64,000 bases of DNA from Membranipora membranacea (Eukaryota; Bryozoa; Gymnolaemata; Cheilostomatida; Membraniporidae), in assembly GCA_914767715.1 (NCBI GenBank), contig OU612071.1:25419681-25483680 (forward strand), written 5' to 3'. Positions within the stretch are counted from its first letter, which is position 1. Every line of letters starts with the position of its first letter. Position numbers and translations under genes: made by a program. Shown here one piece after another: positions 11,891 through 24,595 of this stretch. The notes below the pieces were generated by a model that ran no database searches, had not been told where the DNA came from, and saw nothing but the letters and a program-made list of their open reading frames with translations.

Positions 11891-12463
11891 CCGACGGACT
11901 GCTTATGATGATGATGACCAGATATGAGATGACACAGTGTGATTAACCATGTAACACAGATGGCCCATCTTCTTATGTCAGCATGTTAATCAGTTATTCA
12001 GTCACTATGTTTCGTTTCGGGCATGCCCAGAAGAATATGTTATATGTGATACATTCCTTTTTCTACCAGCTCAGCTCAAGATGAACATATCAATATAATG
12101 TGAGGGAATTCTAGAATCATTGTGTCGCTGAAAATAATTGTATCATCAGTTATGAGGAGTAAATAGGATGAGCCAAATCAGTCAATGTTACGGAAGATGG
12201 CAGATATAGATTTTAAATTATAAATGAATTAGTAGACCTATTGCTTAGTCTTGTTGAGGTTCAGGTCAGGTGTCAGTTTAGGCCTGATGATGACACGATA
12301 ATGATGATAAGCCTTAATGTCTGAGCTACCCTGTGACCCTGAGTCTCTCGCAGAATTCTTAGGTCAGACAATACCTGATTACCAGATGAATAGATAATAG
12401 AAGGGAGCATCCCGAGATAGTTGGTTAGGTTATATCGGGAGAGTTCGCCTGTCTTGGCAAGCT
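11891..12463. other. No recognised gene
   Basis: AT-rich sequence, then a minus-strand frame at about 12300-12450 (contains NQVLSDLRILRETQG) that might be an exon remnant of the adjacent CCDC180-like gene. No splice sites support it. Confidence 0.35.
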
Positions 12464-12482
12464 TTTTTTTTGGGGGGGGGGG
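12464..12482. repeat. T8-G10 homopolymer junction
   Basis: A run of T followed by a run of G (tttttttt then gggggggggg). It is low complexity and a likely site of length error. Confidence 0.85.
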
Positions 12483-12543
12483 GAACCCACGCACAACAAA
12501 GCTTGTCAGGACAGGCTATGGGAGATTATAATACTGTACTCAC

Positions 12544-12637
12544 CATATCGCCGAGAACAGATCTATTCTTAGCGGCTTCATTCAGTCCTCGGGTCTGTGA
12601 TGGTTTGGGAGACGCTGGAGCTTTAGATAATGATGTC
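12544..12637 (-). CDS. Probable C-terminal exon of the left CCDC180-like gene
   Basis: The minus strand has acceptor ctgtag|G at 12637 and donor ATG|gtgagt after 12544. The 94-nt body encodes TSLSKAPASPKPSQTRGLNE and continues AAKNRSVLGDM. It has the strand and spacing expected for a late exon of the gene whose first fourteen exons lie at 16147-23477. Assignment to that gene rests on position and style, not on recognised homology. Confidence 0.5.
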
Positions 12638-13035
12638 CTACAGATATACACATACAAACATGTGAGACAACTCTTATATCTCAATATTATTATCAAACCT
12701 GATCTGAAGTTTGTATCAAAGGCTAGGTTATTCTCTTTCTGGGTTAAATTAGTTTTAATCCATCCATAATAATCAAGGATTAGTTGATTTGAAATAGGCC
12801 TGAGTAAGACAACAACTAAGTATGTATATCACACATTGACTTATAGTTTGCCTCCAATTAACACGAAGGTAGGGTATCACAATAACCCACAAATCAGTCC
12901 CCTTCTTGAAAAAGAGTTTGAACAGCATGCTTGCTTTCCGAGGCCTGGAGGCTGGAGCAGCTGGTGGCTCAGTTGCGGTGACATCACGCGTTTTATTACT
13001 AGCAGCACTAGTAGCCCCTTAGCTCGAGAGGCTGC

Positions 13036-13152
13036 TCAAGACGCTGATCTCGAGACGACACGACTCGCTGTACGAGAGCTTGAGGTCAGCTGTAGACTGG
13101 TTAACTCCTCATCTATCGGGTATCCAGATTTCTGCTTCTGTCCGATTATCAT
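13036..13152 (-). CDS. Candidate late exon, same gene (low confidence)
   Basis: A good acceptor (tctctctcacag) precedes a 38-codon frame that begins MIIGQKQKSGYPIDEELTSL and has a Ser/Arg-rich end before a stop. No convincing donor is found before the stop, so it may be a terminal exon, a decayed exon or chance. Confidence 0.3.
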   Translation of the reverse strand: MIIGQKQKSGYPIDEELTSLQLTSSSRTASRVVSRSAS

Positions 13153-15068
13153 CTGTGAGAGAGAGTTGATTAGAGAGATGCATTGTGGGAAACAGTCTAA
13201 AATATTATCATGTTGGTCAAAATCAACACCCCTATGTCTCACTTTACATTCTACAGCTAAGGCGTCGATTGTCAATCACAGATCTATTGTCATCCCATCA
13301 AAACATAATAAAAATACATGACAAGCTATATTATAAAGGTGACTTCATTCATCTGATGTCCAACTTGATGGCACAAGCAACCTAAAATAACTGAGCAAAA
13401 TGCTGTTGTCATGCTAGGGTTTCAAAGCCAGAATCTTGCTATAATAAGAAACTCCTTTCAATACTGAGGGACAACATAATTCCTGTCAGGATGTAATGGT
13501 ATGATGTACAGTGGCTTCTTTGCACAAATGTAGAGTACTCTGAATAAGAGGATTGATCTGACCAAGGAGTTAGAGACTCCTTGATCTGACTAACAGAGGC
13601 GTATTATATGACTGAATGATGACACTATGAGGTGAGGACTGATAATCAGATGGAAAGTACAGAAAATAGATGAATGGAGTCATTTTCTGACTACAGAGCA
13701 TTATGGGGTGTTAGGAGGACTCAAGTTTGAGGATGAATGCTCTGATGGTATGATGTAGACATGAGGTATAAGGTAGTATACACACTGATGAAGTGATATA
13801 CTACTGCATGTATATCTCTGATGGATAGAGAGTGAACTAATTCACTTAGCTTGAGTACCATCGGAAAGAATTTGGTGTAAAAGTAATTAGGGGTGGGAAC
13901 ATGGTAGGTATTCAAACTAGAGATCAGAGATATACATGTTAATAGTGTAGTCAACATGTCTGTGTGGGAAGAATACAGGTACATTATAGTGAGAGATAGA
14001 AGAGGTAATAGTTATGAGTATATTGATGGTATGAGGCCAGAAGTTAGGATTATGAGTAACCATACAGATATCACATCCTTCATCTGTAGATCAGCTTTAC
14101 CAGTCATATATTATATCAGAGCCTGTCAGCAGCAAAGTCAGCAGGTTACAAAGTCAGCAGGTTACAAAGTCAGCAGGTTACAAAGTCAGCAGGTTACAAA
14201 GTCAGCAGGTAACAAAGTCAGTAGAGGGGAAATGATAATAAAGCATATACCAGGTAAAGTGCTGCGTCGAGGGGTGCATTAAAAAATTTGAGTTTTCTGA
14301 GATCACAGTCTGTATCAAGCCCTATTGTTACTGAATGAATTTCCGTGCCTCCTTGTTCAGCTAGAATTAGATAATGGTGACTAACTATTAATGTGAGGGT
14401 TGTATACTTGAGTGGGGGGTTGTCTGATGCCACCAATCTATCGGTTTTTGTGCCGCATCACAATTTTAAATGTGTTAAGTATGGAGCTGTAGGCGTCATA
14501 TACGAAGTAAAGACACATTGTCTTGAGATTTTATGTATACAGGATTGTATATGTAGAGAGATAAAGCAGTGATAGATAGAAACGTACAGGAAGATTCTGT
14601 ATGAGTGAGAGAAGTCTGGGAGAGAACGTAGCTGCAGTCTTATTATTTGGTGAAGCGGGGCTGGGACTCCTTCTTTTCTACTGGTCAGCCCTCTTCCTCA
14701 CTAACTTACGGCTTAGGTCCTTCAGCTAAATTTATTGATTAATAGATGAGGGAGAAGTCAGTTTGCTTAGAGATGAACACAAGGAAATGTGTGTATGTGT
14801 GAGAGCAGACAGGAACTAGTGGAATATAAGGTACCAGGGGAGATAACCAGGCACTGCAGTAAAGTGATCATTTAGCAAAAGGTCCAATTACTAAAATGAC
14901 AATGACAAGTATGATAAGCACTCAGCCAAAAGATGGTCTGGACACTCATTTCAAAATTGGCGAGTATGAACTTTCATCACATTCTGAATGATCAGAGTTG
15001 ATTGAATGTATGGAGATGAGAGTGATTTGGTGGAGATTAGTATGGATTAGATATAAGATTTACATGGA
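13153..15068. other. No supported gene; decayed gene body
   Basis: Short frames occur on both strands, but none has convincing splice sites or a recognisable product. The region should correspond to the C-terminal half of the left CCDC180-like gene and may hold eroded exons. A 16-bp minisatellite lies at 14134-14224. Confidence 0.4.
14134..14224. repeat. Minisatellite, 16-bp unit
   Basis: Five to six head-to-tail copies of aaagtcagcaggttac, the last ones slightly changed (aggtaac, cagtag). There are no unique spacers, so it is not a CRISPR array. Confidence 0.95.
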
Positions 15069-15258
15069 GTGAATAGCGGGCTATCTAATTAGCGCCATCA
15101 ACCCATTCTTTTTTGGGGATGGTGAGATGGCGCAATCGGTTAGAGTGCTTGCTATTCACTGCCAGGCGATTTGCGCCGCAGGAGTTGTGGGTTCAAGTTC
15201 TACTGGGGGAGCTTTTATTGTTGATTGTTCTAGCCCCCAGTACCTTCGGGTGTATACC
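15069..15258 (+). mobile_element. tRNA-derived SINE, copy A
   Basis: The unit starts gtgaatagcgggctatctaa and contains an A box (tggcgcaatcggttagag) and a B box (gggttcaagttc), the internal RNA polymerase III promoter of tRNA-type SINEs. It ends near cgggtgtatacctctc. A sister copy in the same orientation follows at 15473. Confidence 0.8.
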
Positions 15259-15472
15259 TCTCCTGTGTAATTGTCTACTGACTGACACATGGAAAGACAT
15301 GTGACAGCATGGAAAGACATGCTGACAAGCTGGAAAGACAGGTAAACCTACTACAAGGGGTCCCAGCAATGGGCCATGTAAGGCCAATAGCCCTAACACG
15401 TACGCTGTGTTTCATAGGTTGGCAATGGTGGATTGGAATTCGCTGTGGGATGAGAGAACACAACTCCGAGTA

Positions 15473-15660
15473 GTGAATAGCGGGCTATCTAATTAGCGCC
15501 ATCAACCCATTCTTTTTTGGGGATGGTGCGATGGCGCGGTTAGCATGCTTGCTATTCACTGCCAGGCGGTTAGTGCTGCAGGAGTTGTGGGTTCAAGTCC
15601 TACTGGGGGAGCTTTCATTGTTGATTGTTCCAGCCCCCAGCACCCTCGGGTGTATATCTC
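15473..15660 (+). mobile_element. tRNA-derived SINE, copy B
   Basis: Same unit as 15069-15258, with a B box gggttcaagtcc; the A box has lost several bases (tggcgcggttagcatg). It lies directly against coding-like sequence on the minus strand (15661-15765) and appears to interrupt it. Confidence 0.8.
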
Positions 15661-15765
15661 TCCAGTGACTGTATCTTCTTTGTCCATTCAACCTTCTGCT
15701 CGCCTGTGAGAGATGAGAAAATCTCCTCCAAGTCTTCCAGCTGGTCAGCAGAAAATAACATATCA
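15661..15765 (-). pseudogene. Probable CCDC180-like exon cut by a SINE
   Basis: The minus strand reads FTDMLFSADQLEDLEEIF, then SSLTGEQKVEWTKKIQ, a charged helical peptide in keeping with the coiled-coil gene next to it. The frame runs into SINE copy B, so the exon is interrupted or truncated. Its upstream boundary (ctatgccag) is only a weak acceptor. Confidence 0.45.
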
Positions 15766-16461
15766 GTGAACTGGCATAGTTCATTATGACAAATATTCGT
15801 CAAAGCAATAGATAGACATCAGTGGAATGTTTCAACGAGGGAGTATGTGAGTTAGGCACAGATTGGAGATTATCAGGAGTATCAGGGTGGGGATCAGAGT
15901 CAGATATGGTAGCAGGTTCAATTTTTACTTAAATCTGATAGACAGCTTTCATAAGCCTGAGATTTGATGAAAGAACAAAGAGGTTATATAACTCGGAGAC
16001 CAGGAAGAGTTGTGTGCTGGATGAAGATGGGAGGGGGCAACTTCAACACTGAGGAAAATAGATTAATAAATATATCTTCGTTGAAATAAGGCCAAATGTT
16101 GGGTTGAATGAGTTGTTATACCTGTTGATTATCTGGCATCTCTCACACTAAAGTAGCTCCTGTTAGCGAGATCAAAGTCTTCTATCTCTATTCTAACCAT
16201 GTGGGGATAAGTCTGAACTACAGATATCTGATCTCTGTGAAATCTCTCATACATAACTCCAATCTGATCCAGACTGTCCTTAACCTGTATAATATACACA
16301 GCATCATAACGTGACATCAAGAAAACATACATGACAAAACGAGAAGAATCATACTCCGAGCTACGTAAATGAGATGACAAAATCATGCTCACTATACCAT
16401 GAGGCAATCGGGCTGTTGAGAAAATTAACTATAAATGATACTAATCCTGTAGAAAATCCGG

Positions 16462-16733
16462 CTGTGTATTACACAGTGTGTAACACAGTGTGTAACACAG
16501 TGTATAACACAGTGTGTAACACAGTGTATGACACAGTGTATACCACAGTGTATTACGCCGTGTATTACGCAATGTTAAACACAGTGTATCACACAGTGCT
16601 TTACGCAGTGCATTACGCGTTGTATGCATGTGTACCACGCTGGGTACTACACCTTGAATTATTCAATGCCTCACGCCGGGTACTATGTTATGTGATATGT
16701 ATTGTATTATGCTGTGTATTACGCAGTGTAGAA
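16462..16733. repeat. Minisatellite, 12-bp unit cacagtgtgtaa, degenerating rightwards
   Basis: About ten clear 12-bp units to about 16625, then increasingly diverged ones (cgcagtgcatta). The multiple-of-three period keeps a plus-strand frame open as a four-residue NTVY-type repeat; that frame is not a gene. The block lies in the intron between exons 13 and 14 of the left CCDC180-like copy. Confidence 0.9.
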
Positions 16734-17879
16734 GACCGAGTACTATTCTTGTATTTCACAATAAAAGTTTTCTTTACCTTTTTGAGATTTTTAGAGATGT
16801 TGTTCTCGTTAGCGTCTTGCCTCATCTTATCCATGATTATATCGAGCTGATTCTCTCTATCTTGATTCTCAAGGTTTTGATCTCGTCTGGCCAGCAGTAA
16901 CTTTTCCTGTAAAGCTCTCTCTGTCTGAGCTAATCCAATCTGTAAATGAGAAAATTACTTCTCATAAGCTTTATAAACAACAGCCAGGGGGGTCTTTTAA
17001 TTAGAAAGATCGATGCTTTACTATAGCAAATCATCACCATCACATGGCTCAAAATTAACGCTCACTTGGTGTTTCAATTTGACAAATTCCAGATCGCTCA
17101 CTCATAATGTATATAGTTCAATCGATGGGTGAGCGATTTCTGAGCAAGACACTAGCAGGTCTCAATCACTCAGAGATTTACAAGAAACTAACGAAATCAG
17201 ATGGTGAGTGAGTGGTCAGATTGTGAGTTAGGCTGTTTTTAATAGAAAGACCCTCCAAGTCATGCCAGTATTAGGGAACTTCCTTAGGAATGATGAGAGC
17301 TTCAGGGTCCCTCATCAAACTGTTTTCAGACAGTATTTCATATTTCTTGGTAACTCTAGTATAATACATACCTCATGAACATCCCAGATATGAGCAGCTC
17401 CCTGACAATACTTAAATAGAAGCTGAAGTTGTTCTGTTATCTGATTACCCTGCTTCTCTATCTCTCTCTGTAAACAATCAGCATTAAGACCTGGTGAGGC
17501 TGATGTGAGACTCTGATATTACTCAGGCTCACTAAATCTTTAGTTGAGGAGGAGGGAAGCTCGAACTATCCTACCTGATGAATGCTTGAGATGAGATATT
17601 CAAAAGCGGCACCAAAACAATGAGACACGGATTTGAAAAGTTGACTATCATACACTTCACTACACTAATAATATATACATTCCACACGCACACCAACGGC
17701 AGATATGACATAAACTCAAATACTGTAACTGTAGACTCACATCAATCTGTTCCATGTTAGCCTCGTAAATCTTCTGTTGACTTCCGATCATCGGTATGAG
17801 AGTATCATTTACTAACTGATCCGCTTCCTGGGGTAACACAGCGCCGGACTTCATCAACTCAGCCTGAAAATAAGATGAC

Positions 17880-17960
17880 TAATATATAGATATATATAGG
17901 CCTATATATGTATAACAGTGTCAAACTTAAATAACTCGAATATATATATATATATATACT
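17880..17960. repeat. (TA)n-rich microsatellite
   Basis: Alternating ta/at tracts in the intron between exons 10 and 11 of the left CCDC180-like copy. The right copy lacks an expanded tract. Confidence 0.8.
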
Positions 17961-19110
17961 AGCACTAAGAATAGGTGGCAAAGAATTAGCTGACATACTT
18001 ATAAACAAGAAATCTTTGGACAACATCACTGAGCTGACTTTGTTACATAATATATAGCAGGGAAACCCAGCATCTCCGAAAGTCTCTGATAAAATTAAGG
18101 GCATACATCCATCACACTAGTATTGTAAAGATTGTCAGCCATTGATGGGTGAAATTTGATAGATTTGAGCTACAGATAAACACCCTGAGGACCAAAGATG
18201 TGTTTAGTTGTGTACAGTAGTCATATACATACCCTGAGTTGTGTGGCCTTGTTAGCACATTTCTCACAGACTTTCTCATATTCCTGCTGCATGTATCTCT
18301 GATTCACTTCACTCAGAAGAGAAGACAACTCCTCAATCTGATCGTTCCAAGTATAGACAGACTTCTTAGTGGCTGTCGGGGGTCTGAACTCTCTGTAACA
18401 GAAAATTAACAAAGCTGAGATGGCGATGAGGCAGAACAGCGATTGATCCCACCATATATTGCCACTAGAATCGTGAAATTCCACATTTAAAATCTATTCG
18501 GTATAACATAATCTGCCCTTATTCTCAGCTTTGTTACCTAAAGGGAGAGTAATTTACAGAAACTAATGAAATCAGATGATGAAATAAATGGCTAAGTGAT
18601 AATGTCATCAGTTTTAACTAGTAACATGGTAGAAATGCCACTGTTTCACCAATTTGATTGATTTCATACCCTGAGTTTTACAATTAGGTGAATATTCTGA
18701 GATAAAAGCAACGTAGACAGAATTCAATGAGCGCGCATTTCCTTGCGTGACAGCATCAGTTCAAGCATTCCTCATTCTTCCATAGAATATTATTAGCTGT
18801 GGGTTTTAGTAGGGAATTTTATGAACGGGATAATGAGAGTTCTAGGATTATCTAATATTCCAAACTATTCAAGTGACATACAACTTCGGGTATGAATGTT
18901 TGGGACTAACTTGATTGTATCGAGTAGTTCGATCCTTTTCTGTTGTACTCGTTTCTGATCCTCCACCATATTCCTGATTACATCAGTAACTGATGATGGA
19001 TTTGTGATACATTTCTGTGTCATGAAATCCTCAAATGACTTCAGAGCCTCCGCTACCTAAAATATAAATACTTGAGCTGGACTGTAATAACTCATAAACA
19101 TGAAATATTA

Positions 19111-19725
19111 CTTTTCTCACCATTGACACCTAAAACATCAATCACTCTGAAATACTCTACACCCCAAACGGGAGGCTCCTTGGTGTGATATTTGATGAGC
19201 ACCTGAAGTTACACTCCCATGTAGACCATATCATTGACAAAACAAAGCACTCTCTTCATGGTCTTACAAGAAAAGCTGGTGTGAGATCTCATTCACTGAT
19301 ATTATTTTACAAAGCTAGAATTTTATCGGTTTTATCATATGCAGCCCCGTGCTGGTTCCCACACACCTCCCAAAATGATAAGGATAAACTGGAGAGATTT
19401 CAAAAGCTCTGCACCAGAGTTATGATTCAATATTATGAGGAAGAGTATGAAGAGAGACTTTCTTTACTAAAGCTCGAAGAGCTAAAAGTACATCTTGATA
19501 TTCTTTGTTTTCGATATATTGCAAAGGTTAAAGTATATTATGAGAATCATCCGTGCAAAATATTTTTGGAAGCCTGAAATCACCGTTTTATAAATAGGAC
19601 AGCATTTATAGACAATGATATTTTTCATAAATACACCTGAATGCTTTGTTTTTATTTATTTGTTTATACATGGTCTTTATTTGTCATTGGCTTTGATTGG
19701 CAATAGTAAAGTATATATATATATA
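19111..19725 (+). mobile_element. 5'-truncated LINE fragment
   Basis: The plus strand at about 19180-19576 reads VIFDEHLKLHSHVDHIID and later LERFQKLCTRVMIQYYEEEY, the region after the reverse transcriptase of jockey/CR1-type LINEs. It ends near a ta microsatellite. The right arm lacks it at the matching intron (61383-61652), so it inserted after the duplication. Confidence 0.75.
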
Positions 19726-20957
19726 TCTACATCTACTTCTAGACTGGAGTCAAATAGAAATTCAAAATATGATTTTAGTTGTCAAATTAGAAGTCGCCCG
19801 CTCTTTGAAGTAAGTTCATGACAAGAGGACAACTTCAGGCAAATCTGTCAATGAAATTACATTCCTCCCCTCAACTCATAAATCTTGGCCTCAAATAGCG
19901 TATACAGGTGGTGGATGATAGGATATTGAAGTCATCACCGACTTGGTTTTCTCATCCCCAAGTTGTCTTTTGTAACTTACCTTGAATTTTTTCCATTCTT
20001 TATTTTTGAGGTTATATAGGTCATGCATCTTTCTCTCCCTCTCTATATCAGCTGATAATAATCTCATATTGAGCTCACAGTAACATCTTCTGTTACTCAG
20101 TATAGTCTTATTAAGTAGCTGTGATTCCTTGTCTATAACCTTATCAAGGTCGGGCTTTGCAGCGCGAGCGATCGACTTCAGTATATCTGTGTACTTGCTC
20201 AGTACTACTGTCACCTACAAAAAGAAATACACAAACCAGTTAGTTGAAGTTGTGATATATAATGTGGTTTATTGTTAGCTTGTGGCGTACTCTCAACTTT
20301 ACCTAACAAATAACATAATATTACAAACTTTTTTAAGTTTTTGAGGTTGAACCCGATAGGTCAACATACATATATACTTCCTCTCATATCAGATGAGAGG
20401 CCGTTTCAGGGGAGATTTGACAACATGGATAGACTATTGATAGCATTGTGATACCAGATATAGCACAAAATTCTTTGGTCTTTGGAATCATAAGAGTCTA
20501 AAAATATGATGAGACTATTGATACCATGCTGTTACGACTGGGAGCCTGAGACAGACTAGAAGTGATGTCATACCCTGTTAGTTCTTTCATCCTCTATAGT
20601 ATTTAACATCTGAGTTGTATTATTTATATAGAGACGTCTCTGTGATGATTTCTGTTGTATGTCAGACCAGGTCGTCTGTAACTCTGTCTGTGTATGAGAC
20701 AGTAACTTCTACAAACAGGTAATAACAATATGAGGAACCATCTCTCTCTATCCCGGAGTCACAGATTTAAAGTGAAGAACTAAGGCTATAGTAACTTTCA
20801 ATGACAGTTTTGATCCCTCTGTATCTCTTGTAGTTTTTGTTTGAGTCAAACCTCAGATAGGAGCAGATGGTCAGCTAACAGACTATATTCACTAGGCTAG
20901 AGTAACTTGTGTAATTTTATAATAGTATCCGATAGAGACTGGTGATTACAAAACAAC

Positions 20958-21030
20958 TGGCCCTGATGGGACTCGAACCCACAATCTTCTGATTCGAAGT
21001 CAGACGCCTTGTCCATTAGGCCACAGAGCC
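20958..21030 (-). tRNA. tRNA-Arg (UCG anticodon), left arm
   Basis: The minus strand from 21030 gives GGCTCTGTGGCCTAATGGAC and the rest of a 73-nt cloverleaf. Acceptor stem GGCTCTG pairs with CAGGGCC (one T-G wobble), anticodon stem TCTGA/TCAGA holds loop CTTCGAA with anticodon TCG, and the T-arm is GTGGG-TTCGAGT-CCCAT, discriminator A. A and B boxes are intact. It lies within an intron of the CCDC180-like copy, in the same orientation. The right-arm copy is at 60340-60412. Confidence 0.95.
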
Positions 21031-23477
21031 AGATATTTGATGAGAATGAGATGACTTAGTGACAAACCCAATGAATTAACTTTTACCCTTCCAAACAACT
21101 CGAGGCTCCAACTCCTACAATAATAATGTTATAAATAAAAAATGATGCTATAAAAATAAAAGATGCACTAATAAAATGACACTAGTCGTCTGGCAGTGAA
21201 AGGCAGGTTGGCTAATTGGATAGTTTGGTCTCATCATCCCTTATATAGGCGTATTGATAGCGTTATCCACAATTCAGAGTGCAAAATCAAACTCAGCACG
21301 TTCCGTCTCTGCCACCTATTTAATTCATCATACACATATCAGAGTTTTCAGAATAACATCATCCACTGCTGGGAAAGGATATAATATAGTAAACTTACAG
21401 AAGATATGAGAAGTAACTCCTGATGCATCTCATCTAGAGCAGATTCATGTCTCTCCTCTCTACTCCTCGCTATCTTCTCTTCTGTCTTCTTACTCACTAT
21501 AATCACTTGAATCATTAATGATAACAAAAACTCATACGAAACTAAGAGTTGTCTGATTAATATCAATAAGGAGACAATCTTCTGTCATCTATAAGTGAAA
21601 ATCTAGTCCGCATACATTTTCATTATAATATCGTCTTGTATTATGACTGCCTGTGTGTGAGGGGGCTCAAAACCACCCAAGAAAACCCCGATCATACATT
21701 AGATATATCAGTAAGGGCGATACTATCAACAGGCTCTTTTTGACTGAAACTCTTTTTGACCGGAAATTATGAAGTTTGTGTATTAGCTTAAGATTTAATA
21801 CAACTCAAAAGTTATGTCATGATATGTCATGAGATCAGTAGGGACCCAGCAAACCAAGCGTTATAATATCACATTCTGGAAGATCATTTTATATCTGGCT
21901 GTATGTATGTATATATCATTTAGATCGGTAAGGGAAACGAAAGAGCCATTTGTAAATAAATTCACCTATTACACTAGACATTTATCAAGTAGATGTACTC
22001 ATATAGGCACACCAGACATATACATACCAACAACATCTGGTAGATCTCGGACTTCTTTTCGAGCCGAGTCAGATTCTGATTCCACGTCTACAGAAGATCT
22101 ATACTCCTGCTCATATCTGAAAATAATATATCCGAAAACTTGAATCTCTCTGTGATCATAAGCTTGATGATCTCTATAATTGTAAGGTAAGAAAACATGA
22201 CATCCTCTGATTTATTACAAGGTTATGATGATATTATTTGTGAGGTTAGTGTTGCCTCCCTCTCCCCTAGTCTATGTGGACAGACAGTGGTGCACGGGCT
22301 AAAACACAGCAAAAGACTCTGGCAGGTGTCTATACCACCCCCACTATAATACAGAGAGTTTCAAAATTCTTACTGGATTCTCAATTGAGCTTTCATTGGG
22401 AAAGCCTAAGAGCCACTCTTGTTGACGGGGACCCAGTATACCCGTCCCCTCCTTCACTGGATCGCGTGTCATCTGTACTAATGGTACTCCACCGAATCTA
22501 GTTTTATTCTTAGGTCCACCTTTCTCATCTCGTACTGATTTAGATACATCATATCCTTTCCTCAGCCCAGCTGTACCTGTTATTAAAAATTGTATGAATA
22601 ATTAGATAATTAAAACTACAGACATTGACTGTAGTAGAAACTTTAACTGTAGAGACCATCGGTGGCTGTTAAAGAGAATTTAACTTTCAGATTTACTCGA
22701 GAATAGCCCCATTTATGTTTTGTTGAAAAACTTATTTAGGACATCAGTTTGTGGAACTGTATTTTCTGTCTTAGTCAAATTTTGGCAATCCGATCCTGAT
22801 GACAGACTCTTATAGAGTATTAGGCCTATTAGTATATGATATAAACTCACCCCAGCATCAAATAGCTGTTCATAGACATGTCCGCTGGGTACTGACTCCA
22901 CATTAACTGTACTATGTACTCCACCTGCTGCTATATCTAGTGATTGAGATCTCTTACTAATCTTACCACTATTATTACCTCCTCCATTAGAGAGCTGTTT
23001 CCGGCTCCCTACAGAAGCAGCTGATGAAGATGTGTTGTGATGATGTCTGAGACGTGAGTGACGAGGTCTGTGTATGTGATGAACAATCTGTAATTATAAA
23101 ATACAATCAGATAATAATATTGACTCCTACCTGGTACTCACAACATAATATCTTATCTGTGGTACTCGTAATATCACATACTATCCGTGGTAGGCCTACT
23201 TATAACATCGTATACTATCTGTGGATATGAGACTGCGTAATAATTTACCCATGGAATTGAGAGATTGCAGAATAAAGGTTTTTTTAACAAATAAACTCCT
23301 TTAAACAACTGAACTGTCTGGATTAACTCTGAAATACGATTGAATTACTTCAGTCAGGTTCACCTGGTTAGCATTGAGATTATCTATGAAGCTCTCCAGT
23401 TCAGAGCCAGGAGGGGCATGTAGTGAGCTCGCCAGTGATGGCTGATCAGGATGCCTGAAATCTAAGGCTTCAGCCAT

Positions 23478-24587
23478 GATGAATCAGCTGTAATCAAATA
23501 ATAATAATAATAATAACAGCAAATAGTGAAGGCTTACTAGTTAGAGCTTCTGTTAGAGTTATAGTGGGCTGACAGGACTGATATATCCTACACACTACAA
23601 GCGCAATGGGCTAAAAGTGATTACCATGACCATTGTAACAAAGGTCTGTTTGCAGCCCCTTCATTAGCAAACTGAGAGTAAAGCAGTTGGGCATTCGTTC
23701 GTTCGGCCAGCGTTTGTTCTATATCAAGACTGCCAAGGAGTGGAATAAACTGCCAGACACAGTGACTTCCTCAGACCCCCTGATAGGTTGTAAGAAAAAC
23801 CAGTACTATCAGATTGGCATAAATGATTATTGAACTGGTACGACTAACGTATTCATTCATTACAAAATTTTATGCAGTTCTGAACGGGCACTAATAACCG
23901 TCGCTGGCGAGGGGTGTTGTAAGACATGTTGAAGGACAGGTCTTACAGCTCTCAAGGCCTCTACAGCATTGTTCTTATATACAATACAGTATTGTTATAC
24001 AGCCTATATCGTGAAAAATCCATTGTCCTAGTGAGTGCAGTAAGACATGTTGTTCAACACCTGTGTGTTGGATCTGACTGAGTACCTAGATTATGTCTCA
24101 CATTGCGACATGGGCTGCACCAACGAGCCCTCCACTATGATTTTGTTTTTAAAACTGGCTATTGCCCCATATAAAACTGGACTTTTTCTGTCTACAAATG
24201 TTTATTTAATCTTATATTCTATTAAAATAATTATCACCCTATGTGGCTTGCTGGCTTGATTAACTACAATTACTGCATATATTAACATTTAATTATAGCT
24301 ATTCGCTTAAACTACTATAAACTATATATAAAATTAACATAGATAGGCCTACTACTAGTACTAGTTAGTAGCACTACCAAACTAACAAACTTAACTAAAA
24401 CCTTACTTATAGTTATTGCTACTCACTCATGTTGTACAAACTTAGGGATAAAAATGGAGATACAATCTATCTTTTATTGATACGCTACCCTTTAAAACAC
24501 GTTCTGTTTGATGTAAGCTGATAGGTGTGATCTCACATAGGCAGAAAAGAGCAACAATTACAGAGAAATATTCACATGCTGCAGACA
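23478..24587. other. Upstream flank of the left CCDC180-like copy (inverted-repeat arm)
   Basis: It matches 55860-56999 in reverse complement. Apart from the LINE scrap at 23570-23833 no gene is visible. Short frames are not supported. The CCDC180 promoter should lie here, but no specific element can be named. Confidence 0.6.
23570..23833 (+). mobile_element. LINE pol C-terminal scrap, left arm
   Basis: The plus strand carries the typical LINE tail (WNKLPDTV-like peptide, FGQR-type start), degenerate here. The better preserved counterpart is 56625-56897 on the other strand. Presence in both arms dates the insertion before the inverted duplication. Confidence 0.65.
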
Positions 24588-24595
24588 CTCATTTC

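Larger units (their letters stand above)
16147..23477 (-). pseudogene. CCDC180: CCDC180-like gene, left copy, exons 1-14, broken
   Basis: Exons (minus strand): 23364-23477 (ATG; MAEALDFRHPDQPS), 22851-23087, 22374-22576, 22028-22116, 21399-21496, a remnant of exon 6 at 21097-21114, 20574-20708, 19981-20214, 18911-19056, 18233-18392, 17741-17863, 17372-17467, 16778-16939, 16147-16284. Apart from the lesions the boundaries are GT-AG and phases agree. The heptad-rich, charged product (for example SREERHESALDEMHQ, LSNRRCYCELNMRLL, EEWTKK-like helices) matches the DUF4455 coiled-coil region of CCDC180, a cilium-associated protein in animals. Lesions: a 5-nt insertion at the start of exon 3 gives TGA at 22562-22564; an 11-nt loss at the end of exon 3; loss of 287 nt including nearly all of exon 6. 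The exon-9 donor is a weak gttagt. Insertions in this copy include a LINE piece at 19111-19725. A tRNA-Arg lies between exons 6 and 7. Family assignment is from memory of the domain. Confidence 0.8.

Noticed and set aside
12836-13321. 161-codon plus-strand frame
   Set aside because: Composition is not protein-like and it is antisense to better exon candidates with a splice acceptor.
14134-14224. Regular repeats that might suggest a CRISPR array
   Set aside because: Units are contiguous 16-mers without unique spacers, in a eukaryotic intron-like setting.
16374-16850. 158-codon plus-strand frame
   Set aside because: It owes its length to the 12-bp minisatellite and lies antisense across an intron and exon 13 of the CCDC180-like gene.
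18487-18530. Extra exon starting gtaacaaagctgagaataag after a cctttag acceptor (left) and at about 62198 (right)
   Set aside because: It would break phase; joining exon 9 (phase 2) directly to the exon starting at 18392 gives a clean frame (IKEFRPPTATKK).
24047-24259. Plus-strand 70-codon frame upstream of CCDC180
   Set aside because: Not preserved in the homologous right arm and no coding features.
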